NCBI GenBank assembly: GCA_021397835.1
Contig: JAJFZO010000094.1
Span: 6,610,001 to 6,674,000, forward strand
DNA: 64,000 nucleotides
Source: Moringa oleifera
Taxonomy: Eukaryota > Streptophyta > Magnoliopsida > Brassicales > Moringaceae
Direction of reading: 5' to 3'
The translations under genes and the position numbers were made by a program. Every line of letters starts with the position of its first letter. Within the stretch, counting starts at the first letter, position 1. This document shows, piece after piece, positions 45,489-58,500 of the stretch. The notes under the pieces are model-generated. The model made no database searches and was not told where the DNA came from. It saw nothing but the letters and a program-made list of their open reading frames with translations.

Positions 45489-47737
45489 TTATTGTACAAT
45501 AGAAAACTTGAACAGCATCAAATGCTTGTAAGTCTGTCCTGGATACAAAATCTCTGAAGGGAAGTTGGGGCGATTCACTGAATCGGGATATGCTTGAGTC
45601 TCCAAGCACAATCCTGCATGAGCTTTGTATACAGCTCCATCTTTTCCCTTTACATTCTTCAGCATGTTACCAGTGTAGAGCTGCAAACCAGGCTGATCAG
45701 TCAACAGCTCCATCTTCCTCCCTGACCGCCTATCCAACACCACTGCTACTTTCCTCTTCTTCCCAGATGGACCATCAAGACAATAGTTAATATCATACCC
45801 TTTTGGAAGCTGGTAGATGGAGCTTCCAATGGTGTGCGGTTTGAGGAAATCGTAAGGTGTTCCTTCCACAGGCAGCATTTGCCCAGTGGGAATAAGCTGG
45901 CTATCGACTGGCGTGTATTTGGATCCAAAAAGTTGGAGTTCTTGAGATAGGATATCTCCACTGTTGTGCCCACCGAGGTTCCAGTAGGTATGCTGGGCTA
46001 GGTTCACTGGTGTAGCCTTGTTGATTGCTTTTGCTTTCATGGATACCCTCAATCGGTTATTCCCATCCAGGGTATACTTCACAGTAACATGGAGATCACC
46101 AGGGAATCCTGCAGAAAGGCATGAAAAATTTGAATGACATCAAATGTGAAGATTGCTTAGAACAAACAGTGCAGAAAGGAAGGCTGAAAATGGAAATGTT
46201 GTAGCTGACTGACCTTCTTCACCATCAAAGCTGTTGTAGGTAAAGACAATGCAAGGTCTCGAACCTTCATTTCTATATTTTTGCACTTTCCAGATAACGT
46301 CACTGAATCCAGGCTTCCCTCCTGATATTTATACCAATAAGTAAGTCACATATACAAAATTGGTCCCATCAAGTTTGTCAAGGAGAGCAAATTAATCCTT
46401 TTTGGTTTTTCCATTTCTCATGGTTCAAAGAGGAATCATATACCATGAAGTGTGTTATTCCCTTCATTAGCAACTGTTCTATAATGGATGCCGTTCAATG
46501 TGAATTTTGAATTCCCAATCCTGTTAGCAACCCGTCCAACAATGGCACCAAAGTACACTGTATCATTCTGCGGAGAAAGGTAATGATTTAGTAAGACAAT
46601 AGCCGCTTAAGAAAAATGTCTGTGATCTAGTTTTCTTGTCCCGAACAAGTATATTTGAGTATGATTTATGGTGATAGTTCAAGAACAGTGTTTATTTGCT
46701 CCATTATACCACTGTGCCATTGGCACCATACAGTAAATTTAAGTTTTCTTTTTTTCTTTTTGAGGGGGGCTGGGTGTGAAGGAACATTGGTTCTCCAGAG
46801 GCAAAGATGGAAGGGAAGATACTTTGCTGCCTGATTAAATGCAATGTTATAAAAGGTAAAACAGCAATTAGGTCTTATGTCATAAAAGAAAAAGACAAAG
46901 AAGGAAACAAAAATCTGGGTTGATAAACCCAAAGTCCAGGTCCACAACAAATAAGATTCTGTGTAGAAAAATATATGCAGCGGATAGAGATCTAGCTGTC
47001 ACATTCTTGTCTTATGTAGCCTGTATGAATTCTTAAGAGTCAAGACTGACAACTTATCTAGTTTTCTATGAAGGGCAGAAAGAGAGACAAACACATCTTT
47101 AGAAAGAGAGGAAAAGAGATATGGATTTAATCAAGAGAAATGACAGTATTGAATTGTGTCAGAAACGCAGAAAAACTGATAGGCAGGAAGTGGCAGAGAC
47201 ATATTGCCAGAGAAGGATCTTGTAGACAGAGCAATATCAGCTGGAAACTGATAACAATGAAAGAGCAATTTTCAATTCATTGACAAACCGCAATATATCT
47301 ACTTGGGTCATAATGGTTTCTTACCATGTAATCCTTGATTTCATCATATCCAAGAACCACATCACCCAGTTTGCCTGCAAATTACCCAGAACAAAATGAA
47401 AAATCAGAGACAAAACCCATATGGAAAAATACCAAAGATCAAACAAAAAGGTACCATTTTTGTCAGGAAGAACAAGAGACACGACGGTTGCACCCCAGTT
47501 GGTAAGTTTCAGAGACATGTTCCCTTGCTTGAGCTCATAAATCCCCAACTCCTGCTTCGCTTCCTCTGATTTTTTTGTTCTCTTGTGCTCATTGCTCTTC
47601 ACCTCTTGCTTTGCTTCCTTCTTCTTCTGCTCATGATGGTCTGTTTTCTCTAGTGCTTCTTCCCCTGAAAACCCATTAACAGAACAAGCAGAAGCAATCA
47701 GGAGGATCAGACAGAACACCAGGAAAATTCTTGCCAT
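45489..47737 (-). CDS. Aldose 1-epimerase (galactose mutarotase-like), secreted form
   Basis: Interconverts alpha and beta anomers of free aldoses. Five exons: 47737-47455, 47374-47325, 46567-46444, 46321-46214 and 46108-45489; all GT-AG, in frame, 394 aa. It has a signal peptide (MARIFLVFCLILLIASACSV), then a Lys/Glu/His-rich linker of about 40 residues, then the mutarotase fold from about residue 64 (ELKQGNMSLKLTNWGATVVS). Catalytic positions are visible: His152 in NTLHGG, His228 in QHTYWNLGG, the Asp in DINYCLDG, and the general-base Glu in CLETQAYPDS. Substrate-loop motifs FGAIVGRVANRI and HYRTVANEGN are intact. The charged N-terminal linker is a feature of one plant clade of this family. 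Its promoter and leader resemble those of the two secreted helical protein genes downstream on the same strand. No lesion. Confidence 0.95.
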
Positions 47738-47749
47738 GTTTTCTTGTGC

Positions 47750-47900
47750 AAGAAAATGAGGAGTCAGGCCTTCCTTGAGAAAATTGTGGGTATATAAGTT
47801 GTTTTTTTTAGTATAAATTGTCGTTATATATAGAGAATACCTTAACAGGACCAAAAATAGAACAAAGAGACACCCGCTGGGGTCCCCATTGAAGTTGTTA
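47750..47900 (-). promoter_or_regulatory. Promoter of the aldose 1-epimerase gene
   Basis: TATATATAA near 47832-47824, about 90 bp above the start codon. The stretch CAATGGGGACCC followed by a TTTGTT/TTTTTGG.CCT block just upstream lines up with the block shared by helical copies 1 and 2, though more weakly. Confidence 0.6.
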
Positions 47901-50600
47901 CCTGATTGTAATTGCACCTAAATAGAGGACAGAAATTTGTTTTGACTTGGCAATGCGCAGATGGTGTAGGGATGCCTGATCCGTGGACTGTCCAATTTGG
48001 GTCCCAAATTCACACACTGCAATAATTTCACAACATTAAATACTATATTTTAAAATATATATTTTTCCAGTTTTAAAAATAAAGGATATCAAAAACTTTA
48101 TTTACTTTATTAATATTTTAGATATGCCATTAGATTATATTGAGATAATATTTGAAAATTTGTTTTCATTTTCATCTTTTGTTTTCATTTTGTATTTGAT
48201 TTATTTTTATATTGAGATAATTAAAAACTTTATTTACTTCACATATTCCACTACTTGGGTTTTTCAAGTACCATCATGACTTGGGTACTATGGACCAGCT
48301 GAAATTGAGTGCATGAGTGTCAGATCATGAGTTGTCCGCCAATGAACATGTGAGAGGTAAAAGTGAATTATATAAAGCTTGTTCCAGATCAGATGGACAA
48401 TGGCATTACTTTTAAACAAGATACCCTTTTGAAGTGACAGGATAAAAGATAATCTAAGTTAAGGATAAAATAATCTTCTTGGTTAAAAGTAAATTGAAGG
48501 ATAAAGATTCTATGCTAGTGCAGCTGAACTCATCCATTTCTTGGAGTCACGCAATTAACAATTGATGAATTTAATTTTGTCTGTTACATGTCAGAATATC
48601 ATGCTCGATGCATGGATCACACTTCAGGTATGCAGAATCAAAACAAAGTTTAATGGAAGATCAAAACCATTCATTTATGCTCCTTTCCATTTTCTAAAAC
48701 AGTTAAAAAAGGCACAAATAGTCAGCATGAACATGTAATACTTGGGAACTCTTAAAATGAAGTAGCCCTGTGATACTTGCAACTAAACACTAATTAGTTG
48801 ACTAAATGCATAATTTAGTGCACATGTTCAATATTTATGTCCGTCCATTGTTTTCATCAACAAGGAAAAGATAAAGACAAAAAGTAGTCAACTGCATATC
48901 TATCAAGGAACTGACCAGAGAATAGACTTCAATGAGGTAATAGAATGCACATCTTTGAAAGTTGCATCACCATGTGAGGAACTTACCACAAGAAGTTAGC
49001 CCTATTAATAATATAATCCTAATATTAAATTTAGTTCTTTTTATCTTATTTATTCGTACACTAGTATGACATATATATGGAAAGATTAAACTACACCTAT
49101 TGTCAACTTTTTTTTTTTTTTGACTGGATATCTAAGTTGATATATATGAGTAGAAGCTGTCAGGCTGGTTGACAACTTGACATTCATCGAAAACAAAGAT
49201 TAGTTGTAGAATAACAAGGCTCCTAATCACATGCATATGATGTCCCTAGAGGTTTTCTCTGTCACCATTCGGGTCAGTTATCTTGGACTGGCCTAACTAA
49301 GAGGGTCTTTACAGGAGGCTGAACCAGGAGGACTGTGTGGAGGAGGTGTGGGAGGCGGCCCCTGATGAGAGATGGGTGTACACCAACATTTCCAACAGGC
49401 TTCTCAAGTTGAAAATCAATGCTTTCCATGCTCACTGCATAAGATAAATCAGTAAGTTCGAAGAATATTAACAACATATCCACAACAAGAACTCTTACAT
49501 GAAAGGCACTAGGTGGAAAAAGATCAATGCATAAACACAAGGGGAATCATTTTCAGCCAAAATATAAGATGCATTATAGGTTTCTTGGATTCTATCATCA
49601 AGATATAAAGTAAAAGAAAATAAAGATGAGCTACGGAAAATTGTAAACATATATACAGAGAATATTGAACCTTAGCAAGGCTCACAGAAGCATCAAATCT
49701 GAATAGTGATTGAACACCGTGCACATGGTGGGTATTCATTTGGATGCTAAGGACTTCTATATTGTGCATGATTACGAGTGCAGCTACTTGCTAGTTCGGG
49801 TAGGAAAATTATAATTCCAGCAATTCACCAAACTTCAGCAGCAAACAACTGATTCTGCACCTTTCTATACAAGTACTATCAAACTAGGTGTATGCTTTCA
49901 GCAAGACCCATTAAACAACAAAAATTGAGACAACCTCTAACTTTCAAGCGACCTTTAGCTATAGAAATTTTTTTAAAAAATTTTATTGGTAAGAAAAAAG
50001 GAAAAGGAAAAATGATTTATTTACATAAGGACAAAAGGATGTAGCCCATCAGCATCAACAAACTATGTACAAGAAAAATAAAGGTATGTGATTTACAAGT
50101 GCTTCCCAACCTCATAACAAAAGTCTGGAAAAATTAGCACAAGATCAACCAAAGTTTCAAAGCATAATCAAGTTCCGAACAAAGTCATACATTTCCCAAC
50201 CAAAAAGAAACGAAGAAACAAACTAAAAGCCCCTCGCAGCCTTCTGCTGTATGGAGAGGAAAATGAAGAAATATCAGGCAAAACAAACCAACAGATAGCA
50301 GATTTAAACATTTATTCTTAATTGCAAGGAAGCAGCTCAGTGGAAGCATTATTTACATTATCTTAAAGACAAGCAACAAAATAGGTGGCACCATGATCAG
50401 GCAAGAAATACTTCAGTCTCCAGATGTAAACATATGAAAGTATCTTAAGTGCTGATTCTATTGGTGTTATTAAAGTGATAATGCTACTCAAACAAGCTAT
50501 TGATCTTTCCACAGGTTCAGGCTGGCCTATCAGCAAGAAGAGTAAGGCCGAAGGACAGTTTCTTGTATCATGAAGAAGAGGAAAAGTGTCAGTCTGCTGT
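47901..50600. other. Spacer, aldose 1-epimerase to the broken E2 gene
   Basis: Mostly unremarkable AT-rich sequence. A minus-strand stretch at 49274-49440 is a possible terminal exon: an acceptor-like CATCTCTCATCAG is followed by a Pro-rich frame ending in CKDPLS. I recognise no family and found no partner exon. The part nearest 50600 should be the 3' flank of the E2 gene. Confidence 0.4.
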
Positions 50601-50717
50601 TTAACTGAGTTCAACAATCTCACGCACTTTGCAGTTGTATTCGCGTTTGTTCTCACTATATAACCAAGCTGCCTCTGAATTGGAGGGCAAGTTTGGGTTT
50701 GGATCACATAACAAAGA
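50601..50717 (-). pseudogene. Last exon of a RAD6/UBC2-type ubiquitin-conjugating enzyme gene
   Basis: Minus-strand reading from 50717: [17 protein letters not shown], then SENKREY, then VREIVELS and a stop. This is the C-terminal part of plant UBC1/2 (RAD6-type E2), where intact proteins end VEQSWTAD; the tryptophan codon is TAA here (50603-50601) and the T-A-D codons follow it. The splice acceptor just before it reads GCGG instead of GCAG. The 5' part of the same gene lies at 61215-62260, beyond two gypsy elements. The middle exons, including the catalytic cysteine region, were not found. Confidence 0.88.
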
Positions 50718-51289
50718 CCGCAAAACAGGAGCTTGTAGTATCAAGAACCTTTAAGTTTATTGGCTCAAGAACACTTAAGGATGAATATGTCTGACTACCA
50801 ACCTAACTACAACATGCATTTGCATTAAGACGTAATGCATTACTGACTGAGTCATGAAAAAATTGTTTAACTTCACCGTTTATATGTCCTCATTAAAAAT
50901 TCTTTAACTGGAGAAGTCTGCTCATAAGAAATTTTAGCAGGCTTAAGCACCATCTTCTCCCTCATTCTGGAATTCTAGAGCATCACACTCAATGATGCCT
51001 GACTCCAACCTATTATCCTGGAATTCTACATCATCAAACCCAATAATGTCTGACTCCAACCTATTCAGTTGTTAAATTCCAGTCGTTTAACATAGCATTC
51101 ATGATACAAACGTTCAAAATCTAACTGGTAAATGAATCCCTATTACAAATGCAGATGCCTCATTTATGCTTGTTTCTCATTCAATTTGACATGATTTAGT
51201 CACCTTACTGATTTTCATTTAATTACATCTTTTTCACTTTAATGGAATGGATCTCACTTGAATATAGCACCGTAATTTTCCTAAGCAAC
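50718..51289. other. Spacer between the E2 last exon and the gypsy element
   Basis: Holds a direct repeat of about 54 bp at roughly 50965-51065 (shared core ATCCTGGAATTCTA and TCTGACTCCAACCTATT), which reads as a repeated LES.II....EFQ peptide on the minus strand. No family recognised. Confidence 0.5.
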
Positions 51290-54200
51290 TGTTTTTGAGC
51301 CCACCGGACTTACACACAAACAGTTTGTCTCCTTGAGCATATAGCAACACATCTTCGATCCAGTATCTTTGAATCAAGCTCTCACTCACCTCCTGCATCA
51401 GTCGATCATATTCAGTATCCTCCCCTACTACCGATTTTATTTGCTTGAGTAACTAGCTCATCAGAGCAGCCACACAGGTTTACACTTTCATGCAGCTTAA
51501 CGCATCACCGACTACATTCTGTTTACTTGATTATGCTCCCACATGAAATCAAACTCTGCAAGCAACTCCTGTCACCTTCCTTATTTTGGGGATAGCTTTG
51601 CTTACAAGCGAAAATAAGTATTAATAACTTTATCAGTAATGACTTGAATTTTATCCCAAGCAAGTAATGCAACCATGTCTCTAGGCAATGGACAACAACC
51701 ATCATTTTCTTCTTATGGGTCAAAAAACAATGTTCGGCATATTTGAATTTTCGACTCTCAAATGTCACTAGGTGGCCATTCTGCTTCGATACACCTCTGA
51801 TCGCTCGATCAGAGGTATATGTGACTCTACCTTAATGGCTCTTCAAAACTCGATAGGGATAGTACTGGTTCTAAGGCTATTGCTTGTTTCAATCCTTCTA
51901 AAGCTTGGTTGCATTCTTCTGTCCACACTCACGGGCTCTCTTTCTTTATCAAGCCCGTTAAAGGATTGTTTTTGCTCAAACATCTTCTGATGAACTGCCT
52001 ATAGTAGTTTGCAAGCCCAAAAATGATCGCAACTCAACAACTTTACTAAAGACTGGCCATGTAACAATGGCCTTGACTTTTCCCTCGTTTATCCTTATTT
52101 ATCCATTCCCAACTCACTACCCCAAGAAGGACACTTTTTACTTACAAAATTGGTATTTTTTTTATATATACAATTGGTGCTCCCGTAGCCACATCAATAC
52201 TTATCGCAAATGGCTCACATGGTCTTTCAACGTCTCATCATAGACCACAATATCATCCGGATAAAGTATTGTAAATTTATCCAAAAATTCAAACAATACA
52301 ACATTCATGAGATTACAAAAAGTAATAGGCGGAATGGTTAGCCCAAATGGTATGACCATAAATTCATAAGAGCCATACCTCGTGATGCATGCGATTTTTA
52401 CCTCATCCCCTTAGCTATTTTGACTTGCCAATAACACGATCACAAGTATAGTTTTGTAAAATACTTGGTCATTGATAGTCGATGAAATAGATCAGCGGCA
52501 TTTGGCACCGAAAATTTGTTCTTTACCATGACCTTATTCAATACTCAATAATCGATGCACATCCTTAATGAGCCATCTTACTTTTGCTAGAATAGCATGG
52601 AAGCACCCCCATAAGGCCCTTGGATGGTTAGATGAAACCCGTTTTTATCAGCTCGTCGAGTTACTTCCATTGTTCCACTAATTTCGATGGGGGCATTCAA
52701 TATGATGCTTAAGTAGAAGGCCTAGCACCAGGAAGCATCTTTATCTCATGATCAACATTTCTCCTCAAAGGAAATGTCTTGAGGAGTTCTAATGGCATAA
52801 TGTAGTTGAATTTCCTTAATACTTCAGCCATTATGTAAGGTACCTCCATAACCTGATCTTGTTTGACTCAAATAATGCTGCTACCATTGTCACTTCATTC
52901 TTCCGCAGTCTTAACTTAAACTGCTTTGCAGATTGCAACCTAATTTGCTACTTGTTTATCGAAAGCTCACTCGTTAATTTGGTTTTGACTAAGCTTGGAG
53001 CACGTTCATCAGCCACAAGCGGTCCACCCAAGTGTGGCATCATCACTAATGCCTTGGCCTGTTTAAAAATTTTCAAACTCAAGATAATATCAAAAACATC
53101 CAACTAAGTTATCACAAAGTTAAAGTCACCTTTCCAATTGCCCACTTTGAAGGTCATAATGGATGCTTCGCATACCATCTTTACCTCTGCATTCATCACT
53201 TTAAACTTGATCAGAGCTAGGGAAAGCTTAAGCCCGAGCTTTCTCACTTCTCTTTTCGTAATGAAATTGTTAATACCTCTCGTATCTAACCAAACCATCA
53301 CATCCCTCTTACTTACCTTTACCGGGACATAAATAAACCTTTTTTGTTAGCTCTTGGGTGTGGTTACATTCAACAACTAGACTGAGTTCACCCGAGTTGG
53401 CATCTCCTACATTTTCCTTGAGAGAATCTTTCGTTATAAGCGCTCTCAACTTCTCTGTGCAAGGATAATCACGTCTTTCTATGTAGTTGATTGCATAGGA
53501 AGCAACCTATTTAAGCCACATTCTTTCCTTTGCTTTTCAAAGGAGATGAGTTACGAGGTTTGCCAGACTCAACACCCTTCTTTTTCTTACCCTTGCCATT
53601 AGGCTTCTTAGTATCTCTTCCAATCTTCTCTCGTTTGTCAGTTTTCTTATCTAGAATGGTACACGCATATTTGAAATGCACCAAGCTATCTGTTATAAAA
53701 AACATTGAAGACAAGTTTTTAATGCCTTGTCGCTTCAGTTCTGCTAGAGCTCATAATTACAAGCCTAAAAGAAAGTTAAATAACATGTCTTCCAAATTAA
53801 ATTCCTTTAAAAACTCATGCGTTGAGCCCATTTGCTTCATGCACTTTAATTGTTCCCTAACTGTGAACGATGTGTTATATGGTAGAAATTGCTCATTTAA
53901 TTCCTTTATGAGCGTCATCCATGAATCAATGCTAGGTCACATCGTGATGACATCATCCTGCTACATGCCATCACAACTTAGCGTCACTAGATAAATACAT
54001 AAATGTGATCGATACCTTATTATTTTCAATCACTCAAGCAGCCTTGAAATACTGCTTTATATCTCATAAGAAGTTCTCTAACTCCTTGGCATTTCTTTCT
54101 CCAAAAAATGGTTTTGGTTTCAATATTTTTAACTTAGTTGCTACTGGAACATGAAAAACTCTTTTTAGCAACCTGATCTCAACCTCGAGACTCCCAAAAG

Positions 54201-55575
54201 TTTATTTGAGGACCTCAATGGCCTCTTACAACTAGGATTGTCGGTGCGACTATCACAATCGACTCAGTCAGCGTGCTTTTCGATCTCTCTAACAAAGCAC
54301 CAATGATTTTCTTCCAACTGAGTAGTGCTCTCTTGCATTGACCCGCTTACTCTAGCCATGAAGCTTTTGAAGCAATCTAATCAATCATGAGTTTGAGAAA
54401 ATGTGATGATCAAAACCGCACTCTGATACCAACTTATCATACTGTCAGTTGTTGGATCTATGCAACTCTAGTGTGATGGTGCTAAGTGTATCCACCTAGC
54501 CAACCTTCCTACGTAGCCCACGGCAAGCCAATATATGTGACAAGGAAGATGTTAACAAACAAAGTAATTAAGACAATTATTTAAGAGAACTCTTTCTCAA
54601 CTTTCCTTGAAAATAAAGGAAATTTAGTACAAAAAGGTCTTATTAAGAGTATCCCAAGGATTCAAAGCTACTCACTGCTCAATACATTTATAACTGAATC
54701 CAAGCCTTCCATTTATCGTATTCGAGGAGTGTCCTACTCAAACACTTTCTCTGATACCCCACAATCTTTAAGACTCTTTCACGATCAATCAATTTGAGTT
54801 ACACAGATTGTTATTGGAATTGGTGCTTATCCCAAACACTTTCTTTATTTATAGTGTTCAAGCAATGTCCTACTCAAACACTCTCTGATATCTCACAATC
54901 TCTACGACTCTTTCGTGGCTAATCAATTTGGGTCACACAGATTGTTATCAAAATTGGCGTTTGTCCTTGGAAAACTAAATCAAATTCTTCTCTTGCTAGG
55001 ACTCCTTCATGACTTAAGGATCTTATCTCATTCAAAAACTTATCTAAGTTCTGTTATCCCGCATTGACCCTTCTTGATAACCTTAAGGATGTAGTTTTCT
55101 TATTGGACTAAACCAGAATCTTATCTTTCCCTTGGATTTTAAGATAAATATTTTTTCCTTCTCTAATTTCTACTTAGCTCTTCCTTTAGCAAATGATCAT
55201 GTCCCTCATTATTGTATATTCTTGGCTTGCTAGACTTGCCGGTCATGCTAAGTTAGGCCATTAGATTTTGCCCTGTCTCTTCTCCATTGAGCATATTTGC
55301 ACCATTGGTACTTGTTCGAGTCATCCTTGTTGTTCTCCCCTTGAGTGGGTTTGTGAGTTTGTTCAAGTGCTTCCTCTTTAACCCCATGATATCCCCATCT
55401 CATCGGCACCATGAGTATTAAGGTTAGTTTCTAACCAAGCTCTCGCATTTGCTTTCATAACTAACATATGAGTCTGTGTTGCTTGCATGCTCTACTCACG
55501 CTTGTATGTGTTGATTCAAGCGTGAGGCAAAATACACCACAGCTATGCCTTAGTACTTGAATTCAAAGGTCAAGC
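51290..55575 (-). mobile_element. Gypsy-type LTR retrotransposon, decayed (element 1)
   Basis: Minus-strand element. The LTR is at 54443-55575 and the tRNA-iMet-type primer site TGGTATCAGAG at 54431-54421. The gag begins near 54360 (MARVSGSMQES..), with a gag core near 53900-53700 and a Lys-rich linker (KKPNGKGKKKK) near 53600. Protease is near 53300-53000. Reverse transcriptase is near 52600-52000, with the catalytic YxDD as YPDD. RNase H is near 51950-51500 (FESRKFKYAEH, VVHCLETW.HYLLG). A pre-integrase region follows (EDTEYDRLMQEV, RYWIEDVLLYAQGDKLFV), ending abruptly at about 51290. Many stops; the integrase core and 3' LTR are missing. Confidence 0.88.
54443..55575 (-). repeat. 5' LTR of gypsy element 1
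   Basis: Begins TGTCA on the plus strand at 54443 next to the primer site and ends near 55575. It aligns along most of its length, in reverse complement, with the LTR at 59339-60286. It is about 185 bp longer, largely because of an internal tandem duplication of about 125 bp (54725-54832 and 54850-54968). Confidence 0.8.
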
Positions 55576-55599
55576 AACGACTTAGTATCGACCTTAAAA

Positions 55600-58500
55600 G
55601 AATTAAAAAAGAAATTCATGCTATGTAATATGTTATTCATGGCTCAAGAACAACTGAAGTACCTTAAACATACAAATTCTATGCACGATTTCTTGAAGAA
55701 ATTTAGTTCCCCGATACTCAACATCAAAAAAATGTTAAAGGAAGAAAGATTGTTCCACTTCGTACCTAACTTGCACTCGCAAGTTCAAATACATTTTTCG
55801 CGACCAATAGCTTGATGGATAACAAATATTCAAGTAATAATTTGAATAAGAAAAGTAAGAATTGAAGAACGACTAGAAAAGATACTAAGAGATCTAATGG
55901 TAAAGGCAAGAAAAAGAAGTTTGTAGAGTTCAGCAAACTTCGTAGCTCATGAATGTATCCAGAGGGATGCTTCTTGTACAATGGACCACATCAATCATAT
56001 GACTAACCTTGCAAAAAAAAGTTATCAATGCTTGGTATGGAGGATTCTCTTGAGGAAAATGGGCAAAGACCCCAACTTAGGTGAACCCAATTTAACTACT
56101 AAACATGACCACACCCACGAACTTGCAAAAAAAGTTGATGTATGTCGTCGTAAAATAAATGCGATAGACATAATGATTATGTTGGATATTTGAGACACTT
56201 AACAATTTTGTCACCAAAAAAAAAAAAAGAAGGAAAAAGCTCAAGTTTAAGCTTTCCTTAGCCTTAGTTAAATTCAAAGCAATGAAAATTGAGGCAAAAG
56301 AAATACGCAAAGTTGCCACTACCACCCTCAAGGTGAGAGATTAGAAAGTTAAGTCCTACTTTATGATAAGTCAATTGGACATTTTGATCTTAAGTTTAGA
56401 GTTTTCCAAATAGGCCAAGGCATCACTGATGCCTTATTTGAGTAGACTACTTATGGCAAACGAGCAGACTCAAAGTTTAATCAAAATCGAATCGATAAAA
56501 AAGCTTATGGGAAACAAAAATCATATTGGGTTGCAATTCGCAAAGCAATTTAAGTCAAGACTGCGAAAAGGTGAAATGACAATGGTGCTTGTGTTGTTTG
56601 AAGCAAAACTTGATCAACGGATGTAACTGACACCATCTCTAAAGTATTGATAGATTTTAATGACACTATGACACTAGAACTTTCGAAAAGTTGCTTCAAA
56701 TGAGTAATGTCTATCATTAAACATAGTTGCTTCCTACTAGACCTTATCCAACATCATATCGGATGCCTTTTTCGTAATTGGCAAAATTATAGAAGCAATT
56801 AAACAACTTGCTAGTTTCATCCAACCATTTAAAGCTCTTTATTGTGCACCCACGCTATTCCAACAGAAGAAAGACAACTTGCTACAAATGAGCATCAACT
56901 ATAGAGCATTAAATAAGGTCATGCTTAAGAACAAATATCTGATATTGGATGCTGGTAACCTATTTGATCAGCTTTCGAAGGCCAAGTATTTTGCAAAGTT
57001 AGAATTGCAATCGAATTACTGACAGTTTAGAATTTTGAAGGAGATGAAACAAAAATTGCTTGCATAATGACGATGAATCTTACAAGTTTTTGATTATGTC
57101 ATTTGAGTTGACAAATGCGCTTGATACTCTATGTAATCTCATGAATGACATGCTTTCTAACTGTTTAAATATGTTTGTAGTAGTTTATTTCAAAGATATT
57201 GTGATCTATAGCAAGTTCTTAAAGGATCACACTTAATGTAAATATTCATGCAACTAAGGGAGCATCAGCTGTACATCAAGAAGGAAAAATTTGAATTTTA
57301 TAAGTAAAAAATGTTTTTCTTGAGATATTAGGTTAAGAACAGACAAATTTAGATAGAAAAGAGAAAAGTTCATTGAATATCAATCCCTTATGGCTGAATT
57401 ATGATCATTCTTAAAGCTTATGAACTATTATAGATGATTTTTCAAAAGATATTCAAAAAAAGCAATCCTTTGACTAACTTGCTAAAAAATGATAGCCCAT
57501 GGATATGGACAAAGAAGTGTAATTGAGCTTTTGAGGAATTGAAACGGATAGTAACCTCAGAGCCAATGACGTCCTTATCAAACTTCAAAAAGTCATTCAA
57601 GACAATAACGGATGCTCTCATCAAGCAATCAGCGATGTGTCAGTACAAAATCACCATCTAGGGTTACTTAACCCATGAAAAATGGGATGATGAAAGTCAT
57701 CCATTGCCTTAAAATATGGCAGCACTACTTGCTAAGGACAAAGTTTAATGTTATATAACTAACAAATGATGGTGCTAGCACCTATTCTAGTTCGTAAAAA
57801 AATTTGTTCACAAAATAAGCAAGGTGGCAAGAGTTCTTTGCAAAATTTGATTTTGTGTGGGAGCACAAGCTCAACAAGCAGAACGTAGTCAAAGATGCAG
57901 TAAGCTGCAAAAAAATTGAAACTTATGGGCTGCTCTCTCAAGTACCCAAAGCGATGTTCTTAAGTAACAAAGACATTAGCGAGGGAGAACTGAGTGAGGA
58001 CTTAATCAGAAGGCACTGAATAAAAGATGGACTATCATATACTTGCAGAGGTAGACTATTTATGCTTAAAACTGGAGCTTCGGAAACAATTGCTAATAGA
58101 AACACATAAACTACAATGGGTGGATCACTCGACGGTTGAAAGGATGCCCACTTGCTATCGTGATCCTATTATTAGCAAAAATGATAGAGGATGTTGAGGT
58201 CTATGTCTGCACATACTTGATATGCCACTAAGATAAAACGTATAAGAGAAAGAAGGTGAGCTTTCTCTGTCCATTGCAAAGCACTTATAAAAGTCAGTAT
58301 CAATGAATTTCATTGTACGCTTCCAAAGGTAAAATTATTATCTTATTATGATAGTTGTCCATAAGTTTACAAAATATACTATTTTTCATTCTACTTACTC
58401 ATGCATGCCACAATGATACGACCGTCAAAATGTTATTTAACCATATGGTTGAACACTTTGAGTTACCAAATGATATTGTTAGTGACAAAGATGATAAATT

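Noticed and set aside
49274..49540. 88-codon open frame and an overlapping Pro-rich reading
   Set aside because: Two competing frames, no recognised domain and no second exon; kept only as a note in the spacer entry.
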